64,000 nt of DNA from positions 1 through 64,000 of the forward strand of contig LNAC01001877.1 of NCBI GenBank assembly GCA_002007465.1, written 5' to 3'. Positions within the stretch are counted from its first letter, which is position 1. Each line of letters begins with the position of its first letter. The notes under the pieces were generated by a model. The model was not told the DNA's origin, ran no database searches, and worked only from the letters and a program-made list of their open reading frames with translations. Positions 20,605 through 30,899 of this stretch are shown here, piece after piece. The position numbers and the translations under genes were made by a program. The stretch is from Ailurus styani. Its lineage: Eukaryota > Chordata > Mammalia > Carnivora > Ailuridae.

Positions 20605-21110
20605 TTCTTGGCATTCTTCCAGGTGTACTTTGCGATTCCATCGGCAAACCTCACCGTATGATTTCAGTTTCCAAGTGCAAATCCATCTTTGCCTTAAACT
20701 CATTTATGCCACTCGCTCCCACTATATCACCCATGCTCGACTGTTACATGGTGCAATAACTCTCTGCTGGCCTCCAGAAAGTTTTCCCAGTAATCAAGGA
20801 GGTGCAATTGATTCAAAGTGTTAATATTTGCTCACCACTGAGACCATTTGGGGACTTCATCATTCATAGCAATGCTCCCTGCTGGAGCTCCAGAAACACA
20901 GGACTCTTGAGGGCTGCTGCACCTGGAAGTGATGAGAGACACGCTTCTTGGATATGCATAGTCTCATCATGTGAAGATGTGTACCCCCTTCTCTAACCTG
21001 GGCTTTCTGGCATACACATGAGAAATGATTTAAAGTAACACAAGTGGAAATTGTACACCTGTGCAAGCTACTGAATCCTGGAGTTCCTGATTCCTCATTC
21101 ATTTAGTCGA
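20605..21110. other. unassigned spacer
   Basis: No repeat or exon supported. Confidence 0.35.
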
Positions 21111-21114
21111 CTGC

Positions 21115-21505
21115 CACGAATTAAATAAATACTATGTGTCAGGCACTCCACTAGATGTTACCAATGCAACACCAAACAAAAGGAAGGAATCATCTTATCC
21201 ATTTTCCTGTGCACAGATAGGACCACACCTGCTGTCTGATGGTCATACACTGTATCTCAGTGCCTTTAAGACAACAAGACCCACTCACAGAGAAAAGTGA
21301 GGCACGTGCCAGGGTCATTTGCAGGGAAAGTCTCAAGCCCACCTGCTTGCTCCAAACACAGCATGGCCCGCCCTGCCTCCCTCATTCCATCCTATCTCTC
21401 AGCACCCACTGCTGTTTCAGGAGCCTCCTCTTGCTTCCCTGGGCTGGTCACCACCATTTCACCTTCCTTAGGAGTAGAGCAATGCAGTGGCCATGAGTAG
21501 GGATG
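21115..21505. other. mostly unassigned; L2-like flank at left
   Basis: The left end 'taaataaatactatgtgtcag' / 'gcactccactagatgttacc' looks like a reversed L2 terminus; the remainder is not assigned. Confidence 0.4.
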
Positions 21506-21509
21506 CTGG

Positions 21510-21870
21510 ACCAGGTCCGCATTGGATCCAGCTATGCTGTATTCTAGCCATCAGGAAGTCACTGAAACCCCAGCTACCTCAGGTTTCTCACCTATAAATT
21601 CATGATGAAAATGACAGTCACTTCAGAGGGTTGTTGAGAAAACTGAAAGAGTTTAACAGACAAAGTGTTTAAATTTTTATTTCTTTTAGAGCCTAGCATG
21701 GGGCTTGAACTCAGAACTCCGTGATCAAGACCTGAGCTGAGAACAAGAGTCAGACCCTTAATTGACTGAGCCAGCCAGGCGTCCCAAGAGGCAAAGTAGT
21801 TAAACAGTGCCTGGTACATAGTAACCACTCAATAGACATCAACTAATTCTATTATTAATGCTGTAACCAC
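21510..21870 (+). repeat. MIR relic split by an older SINEC
   Basis: Left part 'tcaggtttctcacctataa', 'agggttgttgagaaaactg'. The right part after the SINE is 'agtgcctggtacatagtaac' and 'cactcaatagacatcaact'. The MIR order is continuous once the SINE is removed. Confidence 0.78.
21674..21785 (-). mobile_element. SINEC, older truncated copy
   Basis: Reverse SINE: 'tttttatttcttttagagcc', 'tagcatggggcttgaactc', 'ttgactgagccagccaggcg'. Imperfect flanking repeats caaagtgtttaaa / caaagtagttaaa are the likely target duplication. Confidence 0.85.
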
Positions 21871-21939
21871 CTGGTTGATGCTTGGGATATCCACATACGT
21901 ATGTCACTTTAAATCTGCTTTCATTTATATATGTAGCTA

Positions 21940-22110
21940 CTTATTTATTTAATAAATATTTATCAACCAGGCACTAGGCTCTATGTTAGGAATTATGGGA
22001 GGCAAAGAAGACACAGTCCCTGCCTTCAAGATGTACACAGTCTAGGTGGGCAGACCAGCAAGGAGGAATTAATAGCCCAAAGTACTCAAGAGAAGGCTAT
22101 AAACCATCAA
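21940..22110 (-). repeat. LINE-2 3' end
   Basis: Reverse L2: 'aataaatatttatcaaccag', 'gcactaggctctatgttagg', 'acacagtccctgccttcaag', 'atgtacacagtctaggtggg'. Confidence 0.78.
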
Positions 22111-22149
22111 AGTGTTGATCATTTTCATCCTTCCTATAAGCTAATGGAA

Positions 22150-22340
22150 GAGCTTATACTCGTTACTGTCATCGCCATTTCACAGATGAGGAAATGATGT
22201 CAGAACAGGTGAAGGAACTTTCCCAAGATTACACAGCTTGGAAGAGGCAGAGAAAGTGTCCAAAGCCAGGAGGTCCTGCTCCAGAGCTTGTGCTCACAGT
22301 CCCTGTGCTGTACTGCCCTCGCAGCCCTGACACTGTGTTA
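22150..22340 (-). repeat. MIR SINE relic
   Basis: Reverse MIR: 'catcgccatttcacagatga', 'ggaactttcccaagattaca', 'cagcttggaagaggcagag'. Confidence 0.78.
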
Positions 22341-22369
22341 GGATACCAGGTTTTGATGTATGTGCAGGA

Positions 22370-22620
22370 GTTCTCATGCAAAGCAGGGCAGGGCATATTG
22401 GGCTAGGGGAAAGACCAGCGCAAGCAAAGCACTGGAAAGCACATGTTTAGAGGAAGTGGGTTAGTTAGGGATGCCAGGAGCCTGACTCCTGGTGTTGGAG
22501 GAAAGCGGCAATGAGGTGAGGAAGGGAAAAGAAGGGCTAAGAGTTAAGTTGAGTCCAGGTTAAGGGGTTGGGACTTTTCCTTGTACCTAGTAGGGACTCT
22601 CCTGTTAAAAGCCATGGTTA
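22370..22620 (-). repeat. L2-associated ancient repeat block
   Basis: Includes 'aagaccagcgcaagcaaagc' and 'gggacttttccttgtaccta', matching the usual order 'gcaaaggccctg ... ggactttgg' seen after reversed L2 ends. Diverged; name uncertain. Confidence 0.45.
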
Positions 22621-22624
22621 GATC

Positions 22625-23555
22625 TGGGATTTAGGCAGAAAACCAAAGTTCAAACTGTCTCCCATGGGGCACTGAGTTCCCACTCCATTCCCTGCTGACC
22701 TTCTAAACTAAGGCAGCACTAGAGAAAGAGGGAGACTTGCGCCCACTGCTTCTCTGCATTATGGTCTGTGCTGCAGAGGAAAAAGCAGAGAGGCTTATGT
22801 AGACAGACCATTTTTAATCTAGGTTTCCTGCTCCTTGCTGTATAACCTTGGAAAACCCACTTTACCTTTTCAAGCCTGTTTTCTCCTTGCTTTGTAAAGA
22901 AGACAGGTGGGAGGGTAAAGTGACAAAATGCAGGTGCTTGGGGAGAGATTTTCTTCTGAGAGTCCCTCCCTTGCTGCCCTTTCCACCCTCCGGGGAGCCT
23001 GTGGGGGCCCCCTGCCTGAGTCCCCATTAAGTTCTAGACGCCCAAAGGAAAGCCTGTCTCCAGTTTTAGAAGTGCGTGCTCACAAGTCCTGGGTTAAACT
23101 GCCAACTCTCAGCTGTCTCGGCCAGGAGCCCTGGGCTGTTAGACAAAAGGCAACATTAGCCTGAGCAGCTTCTCCCTGATTACCTTTGCTCTGCAACCCC
23201 TCCTGCTGTGACATCACATTCCTATGTGGGGCATCTGGTTCCTTGGCAGGGGGATGCCACATTCTAACTGCTGGAGGCCCCTGTTTGGGGAAGCCAGCCA
23301 AGCCAGGGGCTGTGAGCCCCGCTGCTGCTTCCTCCAGTGCTGCCAACAAGAAGGAAGAGGAGGAAAGGGCCCTTGATCTTCAGCGACTCCATCCCCTTCC
23401 CCAGGCAGGTCTGAGGAACAGTAGTGCCTGTGGGAAGAGGATGCTGAGGGTCTGAAATGCTTAGGGCCAGAACTCTTCACTGGCCCCATACCTTCATGTG
23501 CACAGAGTTGACATTCCAGGGTATGGGGGCCGGGGGGTGGGGGCGGGGAGGTGTG
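22625..23555. other. unassigned 0.9-kb block, GC-richer right half
   Basis: No exon or repeat can be defended. Overlapping frames up to 133 codons on the minus strand at 23214-23615 have no domain and read through the G-rich run. GC content rises to the right, ending in the G-quadruplex motif. Confidence 0.35.
23525..23548 (+). promoter_or_regulatory. G-quadruplex-forming motif
   Basis: Four G-runs of 5, 6, 5 and 4 bases separated by loops of 2, 1 and 1 nt. This is a strong intramolecular G-quadruplex candidate on the plus strand. Whether it has a regulatory role is unknown. Confidence 0.75.
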
Positions 23556-23559
23556 CAAT

Positions 23560-24215
23560 GACAAGTCAACGGCTTTGGAATGCAACAGACCTGAATTTGA
23601 GCACAAACTCTGCAACCTTAGGCAAGTTGTTTAGCCTCTCTGTACTAGCATCCTAGGGCTGCCATAACCAAACAAGGAGGCTTAAACAACAGCATTCTTC
23701 GTCTCACGGTTTTAGAGCTTCTTTGTCCTAAATCAAGGTGCTGTTGGTTCCTTTGGCAGGCTATGAGGGTGAGTCTGCTCTGTGTTTCTCCCCTATTTTC
23801 TGGTGGTTTGCAGGCAATCTTTTGCATTCCTTGGCATGTAGAAGCAATGCCCTCATCTTCGCCTTCAACTTCCTGCGGCAGTCTGTGTGAGCGCATGTGT
23901 CCAAGTTTCCCCTTCTTATAAGGATGCTGGTCAAACCAGATTAGGGTCCATCTTAATGACCTCACCTTAAATGACTGCCTCTGTAGTGACCCTATTTCCA
24001 AATATGGTCACATTCTGGGATTCTAGAAGTTAGGACTTCAACACATGAATTGGGAAGAGCAAGGGACAATTCTACCCATAACTTTCTCTGAGGCTGTTTC
24101 TTCTTAGTGGAATGAGGATAATAAAGTCTGCCTCATAGGGCTGCGTGACAGTTAAATGAGCTAGGGAATGTACGTACCTGACAAAAAGCAGTCAGTAATG
24201 GGTAAATGTGATTTC
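23560..24215 (+). repeat. MIR relic split by a MaLR LTR
   Basis: Left part: 'gacctgaatttgagcacaaa', 'ggcaagttgtttagcctct'. After the LTR it resumes: 'aatgaggataataaagtctg', 'cctcatagggctgcgtgac', 'agttaaatgagctagggaa'. The MIR consensus is continuous across the LTR insertion. Confidence 0.78.
23641..24081 (-). mobile_element. solo LTR, ERVL-MaLR (MLT1/MST-like)
   Basis: Reverse LTR: 'tgtactagcatcctagggct', 'gccataaccaaacaagga', 'cttataaggatgctggtca', 'tgaccctatttccaaata', ending 'acaattctacccataac'. It is inserted into an older MIR. No viral genes. The 118-codon minus frame is inside the LTR. Confidence 0.82.
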
Positions 24216-24309
24216 CTTTCCCAAAAATGGGGACAGAAGTCTCTTCCATGTAGCTAATCTGCTAGCCATAAATTAACCAGACTTAGTATCCTAGCATGCC
24301 CCTCTTAGG

Positions 24310-24440
24310 AATTTAAAGACCACTTAATCTAACTTCCATTTCAAATAGTAAGGAAACTGAGGCCAACAAAAGTAAAATCGTTTTGCTGATTTAATGACTA
24401 GCCTTGGGCTCGAACCAATTTTTCTCCTTAGAATAAGAGG
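24310..24440 (-). repeat. MIR fragment
   Basis: Reverse MIR: 'tttcaaatagtaaggaaac', 'tgaggccaacaaaagtaaa', 'ttgggctcgaaccaattt'. Confidence 0.68.
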
Positions 24441-24554
24441 CTGTCTCATCCAGAGAAACATTCACTATATTAAAATACCCTATATATAGCTCCTCACTTC
24501 CCTGCAATCACACTAAAAGTCCATCTCAAACCTCCCTGACAGCCATCATCTTGT

Positions 24555-24700
24555 TTGAGCTTTGCTATAACACAACAAAATAAGCCGGGGAAAGATAACT
24601 GGCTCCCATGGAAAAGATCAGGAAACTGAGGCTCAGGGAACTACAGAGCTTGTCAAAGCTCACAGGCCTGCTCAAGGATGAGGCAAGGATTAGAACTCAG
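24555..24700 (-). repeat. MIR SINE relic
   Basis: Reverse MIR: 'aaaagatcaggaaactgagg', 'ctcagggaactacagagc', 'gaggcaaggattagaactc'. Confidence 0.75.
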
Positions 24701-24704
24701 TCTT

Positions 24705-25660
24705 GCTAGTGCTTTTCCAGGGCTTTTTCTTCTGCTGCATGGTTTTTTCTTGGGTTCTCAGTCACCTTCACACGGGAGGATCCCATGCAAGGTTCAGCCG
24801 TGGCCCCTGCCTCTAGTCTTCCAGCAGCCTTTGGTGGGTCTCTCTGCCTCAAAGACCTTCCACACAGCTATTCCAGACTCCTCCTTGAAATACCCATCTT
24901 TCAGCATGTTACTCTGCCACTCAACAACAACCACAGACACAAAGCTAACATGTGGGAAAACATGCCAAGGTCCCCAGGTTCTGCTCCTTGTGCAGGGTGG
25001 AAACACTCACTTTGGCAATGGAAATCCCAGCCCTAATGCCTGGCCAGGTGGAGCATATGACAAAGGTCCTGCCTGGGCACCTGAGTGGCTTTCTGCTTTG
25101 AGAAAGTCTCCCAGCTCCTATAGCCCCGAGATGAGTAGCCATCATATGTTATACTCACTTGCCATGGATGGACCCAGAAGAACTTGCATCAAGATTTGGG
25201 TGAGCCATTTGTAAGAAATGTCAAGGAAGCACATAGAGAGAGATAATTGACTGCATTTAGGGATTGATGAGCCATGGACTGAAAAAGTCAGAGAAGGCCG
25301 GAATCCAAACTTCTAGCAAATGATCTAATAACTCTGATTAACTGATCAGCAGATTGGTTCATTCATCCATGCAGTAAGTCTTGGGCTCAGCACTGGCTGG
25401 CAGTTAGGTGGACAACACAGTTCCCACCCCCAGAGACATACTGGTCCTTGACAGCAGAATGTCAGAAGAGATACGTTCCATTGGAACCAAACAGGTAGTT
25501 TTCAGGATAGAAAAGAACAAATTCCTTACAGAAAGTAAGGCAAGCACTGGGGACTTTGGGAAACTCTGGGGTTGCAATATTATAAATAACAGCACATTCA
25601 AATGGCCCAGGGGTGCAATAACTGAGGAAGGGTACAAGTCACCATGTCTTATGAAGAAAA
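24705..25660. other. unassigned; longest local frame not convincing
   Basis: The 178-codon plus-strand frame starting at 24678 begins inside the MIR and shows no domain, signal or splice context. The part at 24820-24930 (accttccacacagctattcc ... tgttactctgccactcaac) resembles an L2 3' region but is too diverged to call. Nothing else is recognised. Confidence 0.4.
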
Positions 25661-25669
25661 AAAAAAAGA

Positions 25670-25875
25670 GGGCACCTGGATGGCTCAGTGGGTTAAAGCC
25701 TCTCCCTTCGGCTCAGGTCATGATCTCAGGGTCCTGGGATCGAGCCCCGCATCAGGCTCTCTGCTCAGCAGGGAGCCTGCCTCCTCCTCTCTCTGCCTGC
25801 CTCTCAGCCTACTTGTGATCTCTCTCTCTGTCAAATAAATAAATAAAATCTTAAAAAAAAAGAAAAAAAAAAAAG
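25670..25875 (+). mobile_element. SINEC (Can-SINE), young full-length copy
   Basis: Head 'gggcacctggatggctcagt', 'ctcaggtcatgatctcaggg', 'ctctgctcagcagggagcc', tail aaataaataaataaaatc followed by an A-rich (A)nG run. A-rich flanks with GAAGA and GAAAAGAG make the target duplication hard to delimit. ORFs spanning it are SINE readings. Confidence 0.95.
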
Positions 25876-26044
25876 AAAAGAGAGAGACCTTTACAACGGC
25901 TCACAAATTAACTTCATCACAGGAAAAATATGTGCTCCCTGCAGATAACAACCTCTCAGAGGGCACTCTGTAGACCAGAAACACCACAACAACAAGTGCA
26001 GTGCAAAGCACACACTCAGTCCATGGTAACTAGTATTAAGTGTC

Positions 26045-26165
26045 CCTTTAGGAGCCAGAGAACTTGAGGTCTAGACTTTTGTCAAGCCTGTTACAAGCTA
26101 AAGATCTTGGCCAAGTAATTGGACATCTCAGAACCCCTAGTTCCCATCTGTAAAATGGGTATATT
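26045..26165 (+). repeat. MIR fragment
   Basis: Forward MIR: 'gaacttgaggtctagactt', 'gatcttggccaagtaattg', 'ctagttcccatctgtaaaat'. It is head-on to the next reverse MIR. Confidence 0.7.
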
Positions 26166-26174
26166 CTATATGCA

Positions 26175-26385
26175 CAACAAAAACCTTGAGAACTCACTGT
26201 GTAGATGCTGTGCTTTCCCTGCATGATCTCATTTAGCCCACAATTTAATCCTGTGGAGTAGGTCCTAACTTATTCTATTTCACACTGGGAAAGGGACCCA
26301 TGAAAAACCCAAGCAAGTTGCCATTTCCACAGCTACTGAGAAGAGGAGACAAGATTTGAGCTCCATAGCCTGAGCTCTTAACACC
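26175..26385 (-). repeat. MIR SINE relic
   Basis: Reverse MIR: 'ctcactgtgtagatgctgtg', 'gcatgatctcatttagccc', 'ctgtggagtaggtcctaac', 'gcaagttgccatttccaca'. Confidence 0.7.
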
Positions 26386-26389
26386 TTTA

Positions 26390-26635
26390 ATAATAACTTC
26401 TTCCCAGTGATGACGTGAGGAATAAATGAAATTGCATATAGGAAAGCATTTTTTTAAAAAAATCACAAAGTATTACATACATTATGAGAGAGGTTGTTAT
26501 TTCTCCCCTCCCTAAGCATGAATTGACTTCCAATAAGCTAAGGAAATTCTATTCCAAATTCTACTCTCCCTTTATTCTTCGACTGTTACAGTAAAATGAG
26601 GACCTAGGGATTTGGGGAAATAGTTAGGAGCCAAG
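26390..26635. other. unassigned AT-rich spacer
   Basis: No supported feature. Confidence 0.35.
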
Positions 26636-26639
26636 GAAC

Positions 26640-27130
26640 CAGCTATAGAGATATGAGATGGGAGAGAAAGAACCATGGGGCCTCGTTGTGCACACAATTT
26701 GCAAGCTGATATGCAGACTATTTTCTGGGACCAATTACTCTCATCTTAATTAATGAACACACAACCCACAATCTGTCTGAGGAATGCGAGAAAATATGGC
26801 ACGTGTTTAGAGGTTGCAGTGTGCCAGCCCCCAGATCTGGAAGCACCTTCCTCCCCCTGCTGGACTAGGAGTCGCCATGGAGACCGCCTTTGAGCAACTG
26901 AGATGGCACGCAAATCTGGTCCAAAGCACCTCTGTGGAATGCCTGTGTGGAGTATCTGCGGTGCGGCCGGCACCGGCCTTGGGAAAGTCAAGGCAGCCGC
27001 TGTCCGCTGCAGGTCCAGGAAGGGAGGACTGCTCATCTGCGCACCCGCCTTTACTCTGTGCCTCCGGTGGGTCCAGCATGGGGCCTGGCGCTGGAGAGGA
27101 CTCTGAGGCTGAGTCTGAGGACACTCAGTG
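26640..27130. promoter_or_regulatory. repeat-poor block with CpG cluster and CTCF-like site
   Basis: An AT-rich homeodomain-like left part (catcttaattaatgaaca) is followed by a patch at 26870-27080 carrying about a dozen CpGs (for example ggtgcggccggcaccggcc). At 26850-26863 'cctccccctgctgg' matches the CTCF core at 13 of 14 positions. Overlapping frames of up to 137 codons on both strands reflect the stop-poor GC content, not a gene. It could be a decayed promoter or an enhancer. Confidence 0.3.
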
Positions 27131-27144
27131 GACACAATTACTGA

Positions 27145-27410
27145 GGCCAAAAGATACATTTATTGGGTGCTTCCTCTGAGCTAGGACCTGTGCTAAGCAA
27201 TTGGCGTATATTAGCTCATGTACTTCTCACCATGGCCTTGGGACTAAATTGCCGCTACTGCTAAGATTCGTCAAGCACTTGCTCTGCGCTGTGCATGAAG
27301 TAGGCCAAGTGCTGGCAGATGCCGGCATTTCCAAACTGAGGCAGGACGATCGTGGGCTCATAAGCATCACAGTCCGGATTGGAATCTGGGAAGTTTAGCT
27401 TCAAAGGATG
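27145..27410 (-). repeat. MIR relics, two adjacent fragments
   Basis: First fragment 'tacatttattgggtgcttcc' and 'gacctgtgctaagcaattgg'; second 'ttcgtcaagcacttgctctg' and 'ttccaaactgaggcaggac', with 'cagtccggattggaatctg' as the head. Reverse orientation, diverged. Confidence 0.55.
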
Positions 27411-27439
27411 AGGGAACTTCACCCTTCTATTATACTCCA

Positions 27440-28060
27440 GTCATTCACCTGATATTTGTTGAGTGTCTTCAGGGCGGACAAGAATCTCCTCTTTTAGTAA
27501 AGGGAACTGGGGAGGGGAGAAAAAAGCCCTAAACAAATCCAGCTCATGACAGACTCTGATTTGTGCTATAAAGACATTGTAGAGGGTGTGTTGGCACAAA
27601 AGGTGTGAGTGGGGCCATGTGGTCTCCTTTCAGCTCTGAGGAGCAGTGGCATAGCTTCGAGCTGGTAGGATCTCCCCTCAGGCCAGCTCTGGGACAGAGG
27701 AGTGTGCAGAATGTTTGATAGGTGTCTACGGCTCTGGGGGTCCACAGCGGTGGAGGAGGGGCAGGAAGCAGGGGTCAGCAAAGGGAGACATCGAGCTGGA
27801 ACTCGACCAAGGAGACTCCCAGAGCTGGAATAGCCATGGGGAGCTGTCCGTGTGAGGCTTTATCTCTCCACATCAACAAGTCACCGGGCGGGTGTTGACC
27901 TTGGACAAGGCAGTGCTCTGCAGCTGAGGTTACCCCAGAAGGGCTCACCCAAACCCCTCCTTGCAAGGGGACCTGGGTGGCATTTCACAGGGTCCCCCAC
28001 AAGGGGTACAAGAAGGCGCTCGCTGAGGCTAAATCATGAGTAAGATGGAATAGAGAAAGG
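27440..28060 (-). repeat. L2-associated ancient repeat block
   Basis: 'cctgatatttgttgagtgtc' is a reversed L2 end. 'cagactctgatttgtgctat', 'ggagactcccagagctggaa' and similar strings resemble the block that follows such ends. Boundaries are unsure. Confidence 0.4.
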
Positions 28061-28064
28061 CATG

Positions 28065-28335
28065 AAGGAAGCCGAAAGCGACCCAAGCAAGGAGAACGTT
28101 CTTCCAGCAGAGGGAGGAAAGGCGGTGCCTCCAAACAACAAAGAGATAGTGTGAGACACCATGGGACAAAAAGGGAAGAACTCACAACTCCAGTTTGGGT
28201 TACGAGGATAGATTAATTCATTAGGCTTAACACTCTCATGAACTTTTTGGGGGTTATGTTATAGTGAGCTTACGGATTTAATTGACCACAGTTGCTTTCA
28301 ATCAACAGTGTGTGAGGTCATTACAAAATAGTAGT
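28065..28335. other. unassigned spacer
   Basis: No feature recognised. Confidence 0.35.
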
Positions 28336-28344
28336 AATTACAAA

Positions 28345-28540
28345 ATAGCATTTAGTATGTGCCAGGCCCTGTTCTATGTGCCTTCTATATATTGATTCAC
28401 ATAATCTCACAATAACCACGTTAAGTAGGTATTATTTTACAAATAAGGAGACGAAGCCATAGGGAGATCGAGTAACTTGACCAAGCTTGCATAACTAATG
28501 AGAGGTAGAGGCAGATGTCACACTCAGGCACCGGGGCTCA
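28345..28540 (-). repeat. MIR SINE relic
   Basis: Reverse MIR: 'tttagtatgtgccaggccct', 'gttaagtaggtattatttta', 'gagtaacttgaccaagctt', 'aggtagaggcagatgtcac'. Confidence 0.78.
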
Positions 28541-28639
28541 GGGGTGGGCATGGTGATGGCTGTACCCCGCTGCAGTGCTGCGGGGGGATCACTGGCAGAA
28601 TTAACAGACGCACAGAGCCCAACGCCCGGTGAGAGACCT

Positions 28640-28754
28640 GCTTATCAGAGACCCGCACAGGGTGGTACACTTAACTAATGAATCATTGACCACTGCATCA
28701 AGGACTAATTCTGTGCTATAGAGTGGCTAACTGAACATTAAAAAAAAAAAAAAG
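28640..28754 (+). mobile_element. LINE-1 3' end with poly-A (carnivore type)
   Basis: 'aatgaatcattgaccactgc', 'atcaaggactaattctgtgc' and 'gtggctaactgaacatt' plus A13 match the LINE-1 3' UTR end also found at 5485 and, complemented, at 54405. Confidence 0.65.
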
Positions 28755-28779
28755 GTAGCTGTAGGTATTGTAATTACCC

Positions 28780-29345
28780 GTTTTTCACCTGTCCGTCTTC
28801 AACTCTGCAGTCAGAGTGATCTTTTCAAAACAAAATTAAACATTCTTCACTTCAGAGGCTAACCTTTTCACCAGGTCCTCATGGCTCTAGAGGGATTGGT
28901 CCCCTGGGCCTCTCTCCCCAGCCTTGCCCCGCAATTCATCCTCAGGTATCCCAGCACATCCCAGGGCCTTTGTCCACACTGTTCCCACTGCCAAGAGTGC
29001 TCCTGCTCCTCTCTACTCCCCCTTGGACTAGCTAATTCCTTCTCATCCCACAATCTTGGATCTCCTTGTTACTCTCTCTCATTACACACTTCACTTTTCC
29101 TCCAGAGCATTGCATATAATGTGAATTCTCTATTTGAGTGATTAACATCACAATGTAAGCTAAATAAGCAATTGCATAATTAGCTGTTGAATGCCTATTT
29201 TCCCATGGCAATGTAAGTACCATGAGGAGAGGTATTCTTGTCTTATCTATTACTGTACATCCCCGTGCCTAGCACAGTGCCTGCCAGAGTGAAGGCACTC
29301 ATCTGATGTGGAATGCAAATGTGAATGAATGAGCTTCCCCAATAA
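28780..29345 (+). repeat. LINE-2 3' region
   Basis: Long forward L2: 'cagagtgatcttttcaaaac', 'ctgggcctctctccccagcc', 'gggcctttgtccacactgtt', 'agtaccatgaggagaggtat', 'cctagcacagtgcctgcc', 'gaatgtgaatgaatgag'-like end. The small frames within are L2 readings. Confidence 0.78.
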
Positions 29346-29399
29346 AGCAAAAGGAGGTCAAAGTAATCACAGGCTTCAGAAACCTGTGCCTCCCCTCCT

Positions 29400-29720
29400 G
29401 TAAACAATGAGATCTCCTTGGCTAGTTCTTGTGAGGATAAGAGCTAATAGATAGAAAACCCCTCACAGAGTCCAGAAATTAGCAGCCCACCAATAATTGG
29501 TATTTAATATTTATTACTAACATTACAAAAAGCGGGAAGGGTGTGGAATTGGGATTAAGAGTGCAGACTCTACAGACTTGCTATTTCCTAGCTGGGTTGA
29601 ACCATAATTACCTCATCTTTAAAACTGGGGTAAGGAGAGTCTTATGCTCATGGACTGTGACAAGGATTAAAACCAAAATAAATACAGCATTTAGAACAGA
29701 GTCTGGCCTATCAGAAGATT
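29400..29720 (+). repeat. two MIR fragments in tandem orientation
   Basis: 29400-29510: 'gatctccttggctagttctt' and 'gtgaggataagagctaatag'. 29540-29720: 'gattaagagtgcagactcta', 'gctatttcctagctgggtt', 'agaacagagtctggcctat'. Both forward. Confidence 0.6.
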
Positions 29721-29744
29721 TATCTGCATAAGTGGCATAGATCC

Positions 29745-30700
29745 TTACCACAAAAAATAATAGAACAAGAAGAATTTCAAGACAGGCTTAGTATGCAGAA
29801 GATAATGAGTCAAGGGCAAAGTTCTGAAACCTTTGAGATGGAAACACCTAGAAGAACAAGGTTTCCACTGTGGGATGCCAGAGAGCAGAACTAAGGTCAA
29901 GGAGCTAAAATCCGGGATGGACGGGTATTGGCTCCACAGATGAGATGCTCGACAAGATAGCAAGTGTTTCATCTCTGGGAGTGTGGACCTAGAGGCTGGT
30001 GGGCCATCTGCCAGAGGTGAGGTAGAAGGAACTGGAAGGTAGTGGTAGAAGCCCTTATCTGGGCATCCTGTGTCTATAAGATTCTGAGATAATAAGATTC
30101 TCTGAGCTTTCCAATTCTAAGCAGGAGAGTTTCCTTCTTTAATTCAGCTATGTTTAGGAAAAAGGGGACATAGTCATGTCCCTTTTTTTCTGGAACACAG
30201 AAAAGCTTAAAAAGATGTCTGCACAGATTTCTGGAACATTCCAGAACCACCAAAGAAACATAGGTTAAACCACCATAAATCTCTGACTCTTGGGTTCAGT
30301 GTTCTTCCACATTTGACTGTGTGAGGATGTGGGGATGGAGTAAGGCAAAGCCACCTCCGATGTGTTTATTACTGTCATCTGTGCTCGGTTTGACACACAA
30401 GACCATGGTCTCCCTGGGCTTCACAGTCAGCCTTGTCCCTGTCCCCAGAGGGGCAGGTGTGGGTGGTGCATCTCTGCTGCATCAGAAGAGCAGGCGCAGA
30501 CATGCTGTAGAAGGTGATTCTGGCAGGAGAAAGCTGGGCATGCTACATGATCCATCTGCTGTATGACACGACTCCTGGACATGGACCCCCTGCACTTCCT
30601 CATTGCGTGTAGACTTCATGGTAACCCCATAAAATAACTTGTATTTTTCATTCACTCATTAATTCATCCAACATGGAGTGCTTACTCTGTTTCTATTTAT
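29745..30700. other. unassigned ~0.95-kb spacer
   Basis: No exon, RNA or repeat that I can support. Around 30640, 'cattcactcattaattcatcc' hints at a reversed L2 end. Confidence 0.35.
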
Positions 30701-30709
30701 TTCACTCTT

Positions 30710-30810
30710 ACTGTATACCAGGTCTTGTTTAAATGCCCATCAAACTCACCTTTTTAACTTCATATTTGAGGAAACAGACAAAGATTAGGTGACTTGCTTG
30801 TAGCTTCCAA
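30710..30810 (-). repeat. MIR fragment
   Basis: 'actgtataccaggtcttgt', 'catatttgaggaaacagac', 'ttaggtgacttgcttgtag'. Reverse. Confidence 0.6.
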
Positions 30811-30899
30811 CTGGGACACTGTTTTCAAAGAACAGTTTCACTCACTGTCCCAATTTAATAAAGATAAATGGTTATATCCACTATTATTATCATGAATAA

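Noticed and set aside
24678..25214. 178-codon frame starting MRQGLELSLA
   Set aside because: Starts inside a MIR relic and has no domain. Its hydrophobic start alone is not evidence of a signal peptide.
25408..25838. 136-codon frame and its neighbour
   Set aside because: The C-terminal third is translated SINEC; the same peptide wording appears in other SINE-derived frames in the window.
26746..27179. overlapping 121-137-codon frames on both strands
   Set aside because: Mutually overlapping in opposite directions, caused by local GC content and few stops; no domain recognised. Kept only as a possible regulatory patch.
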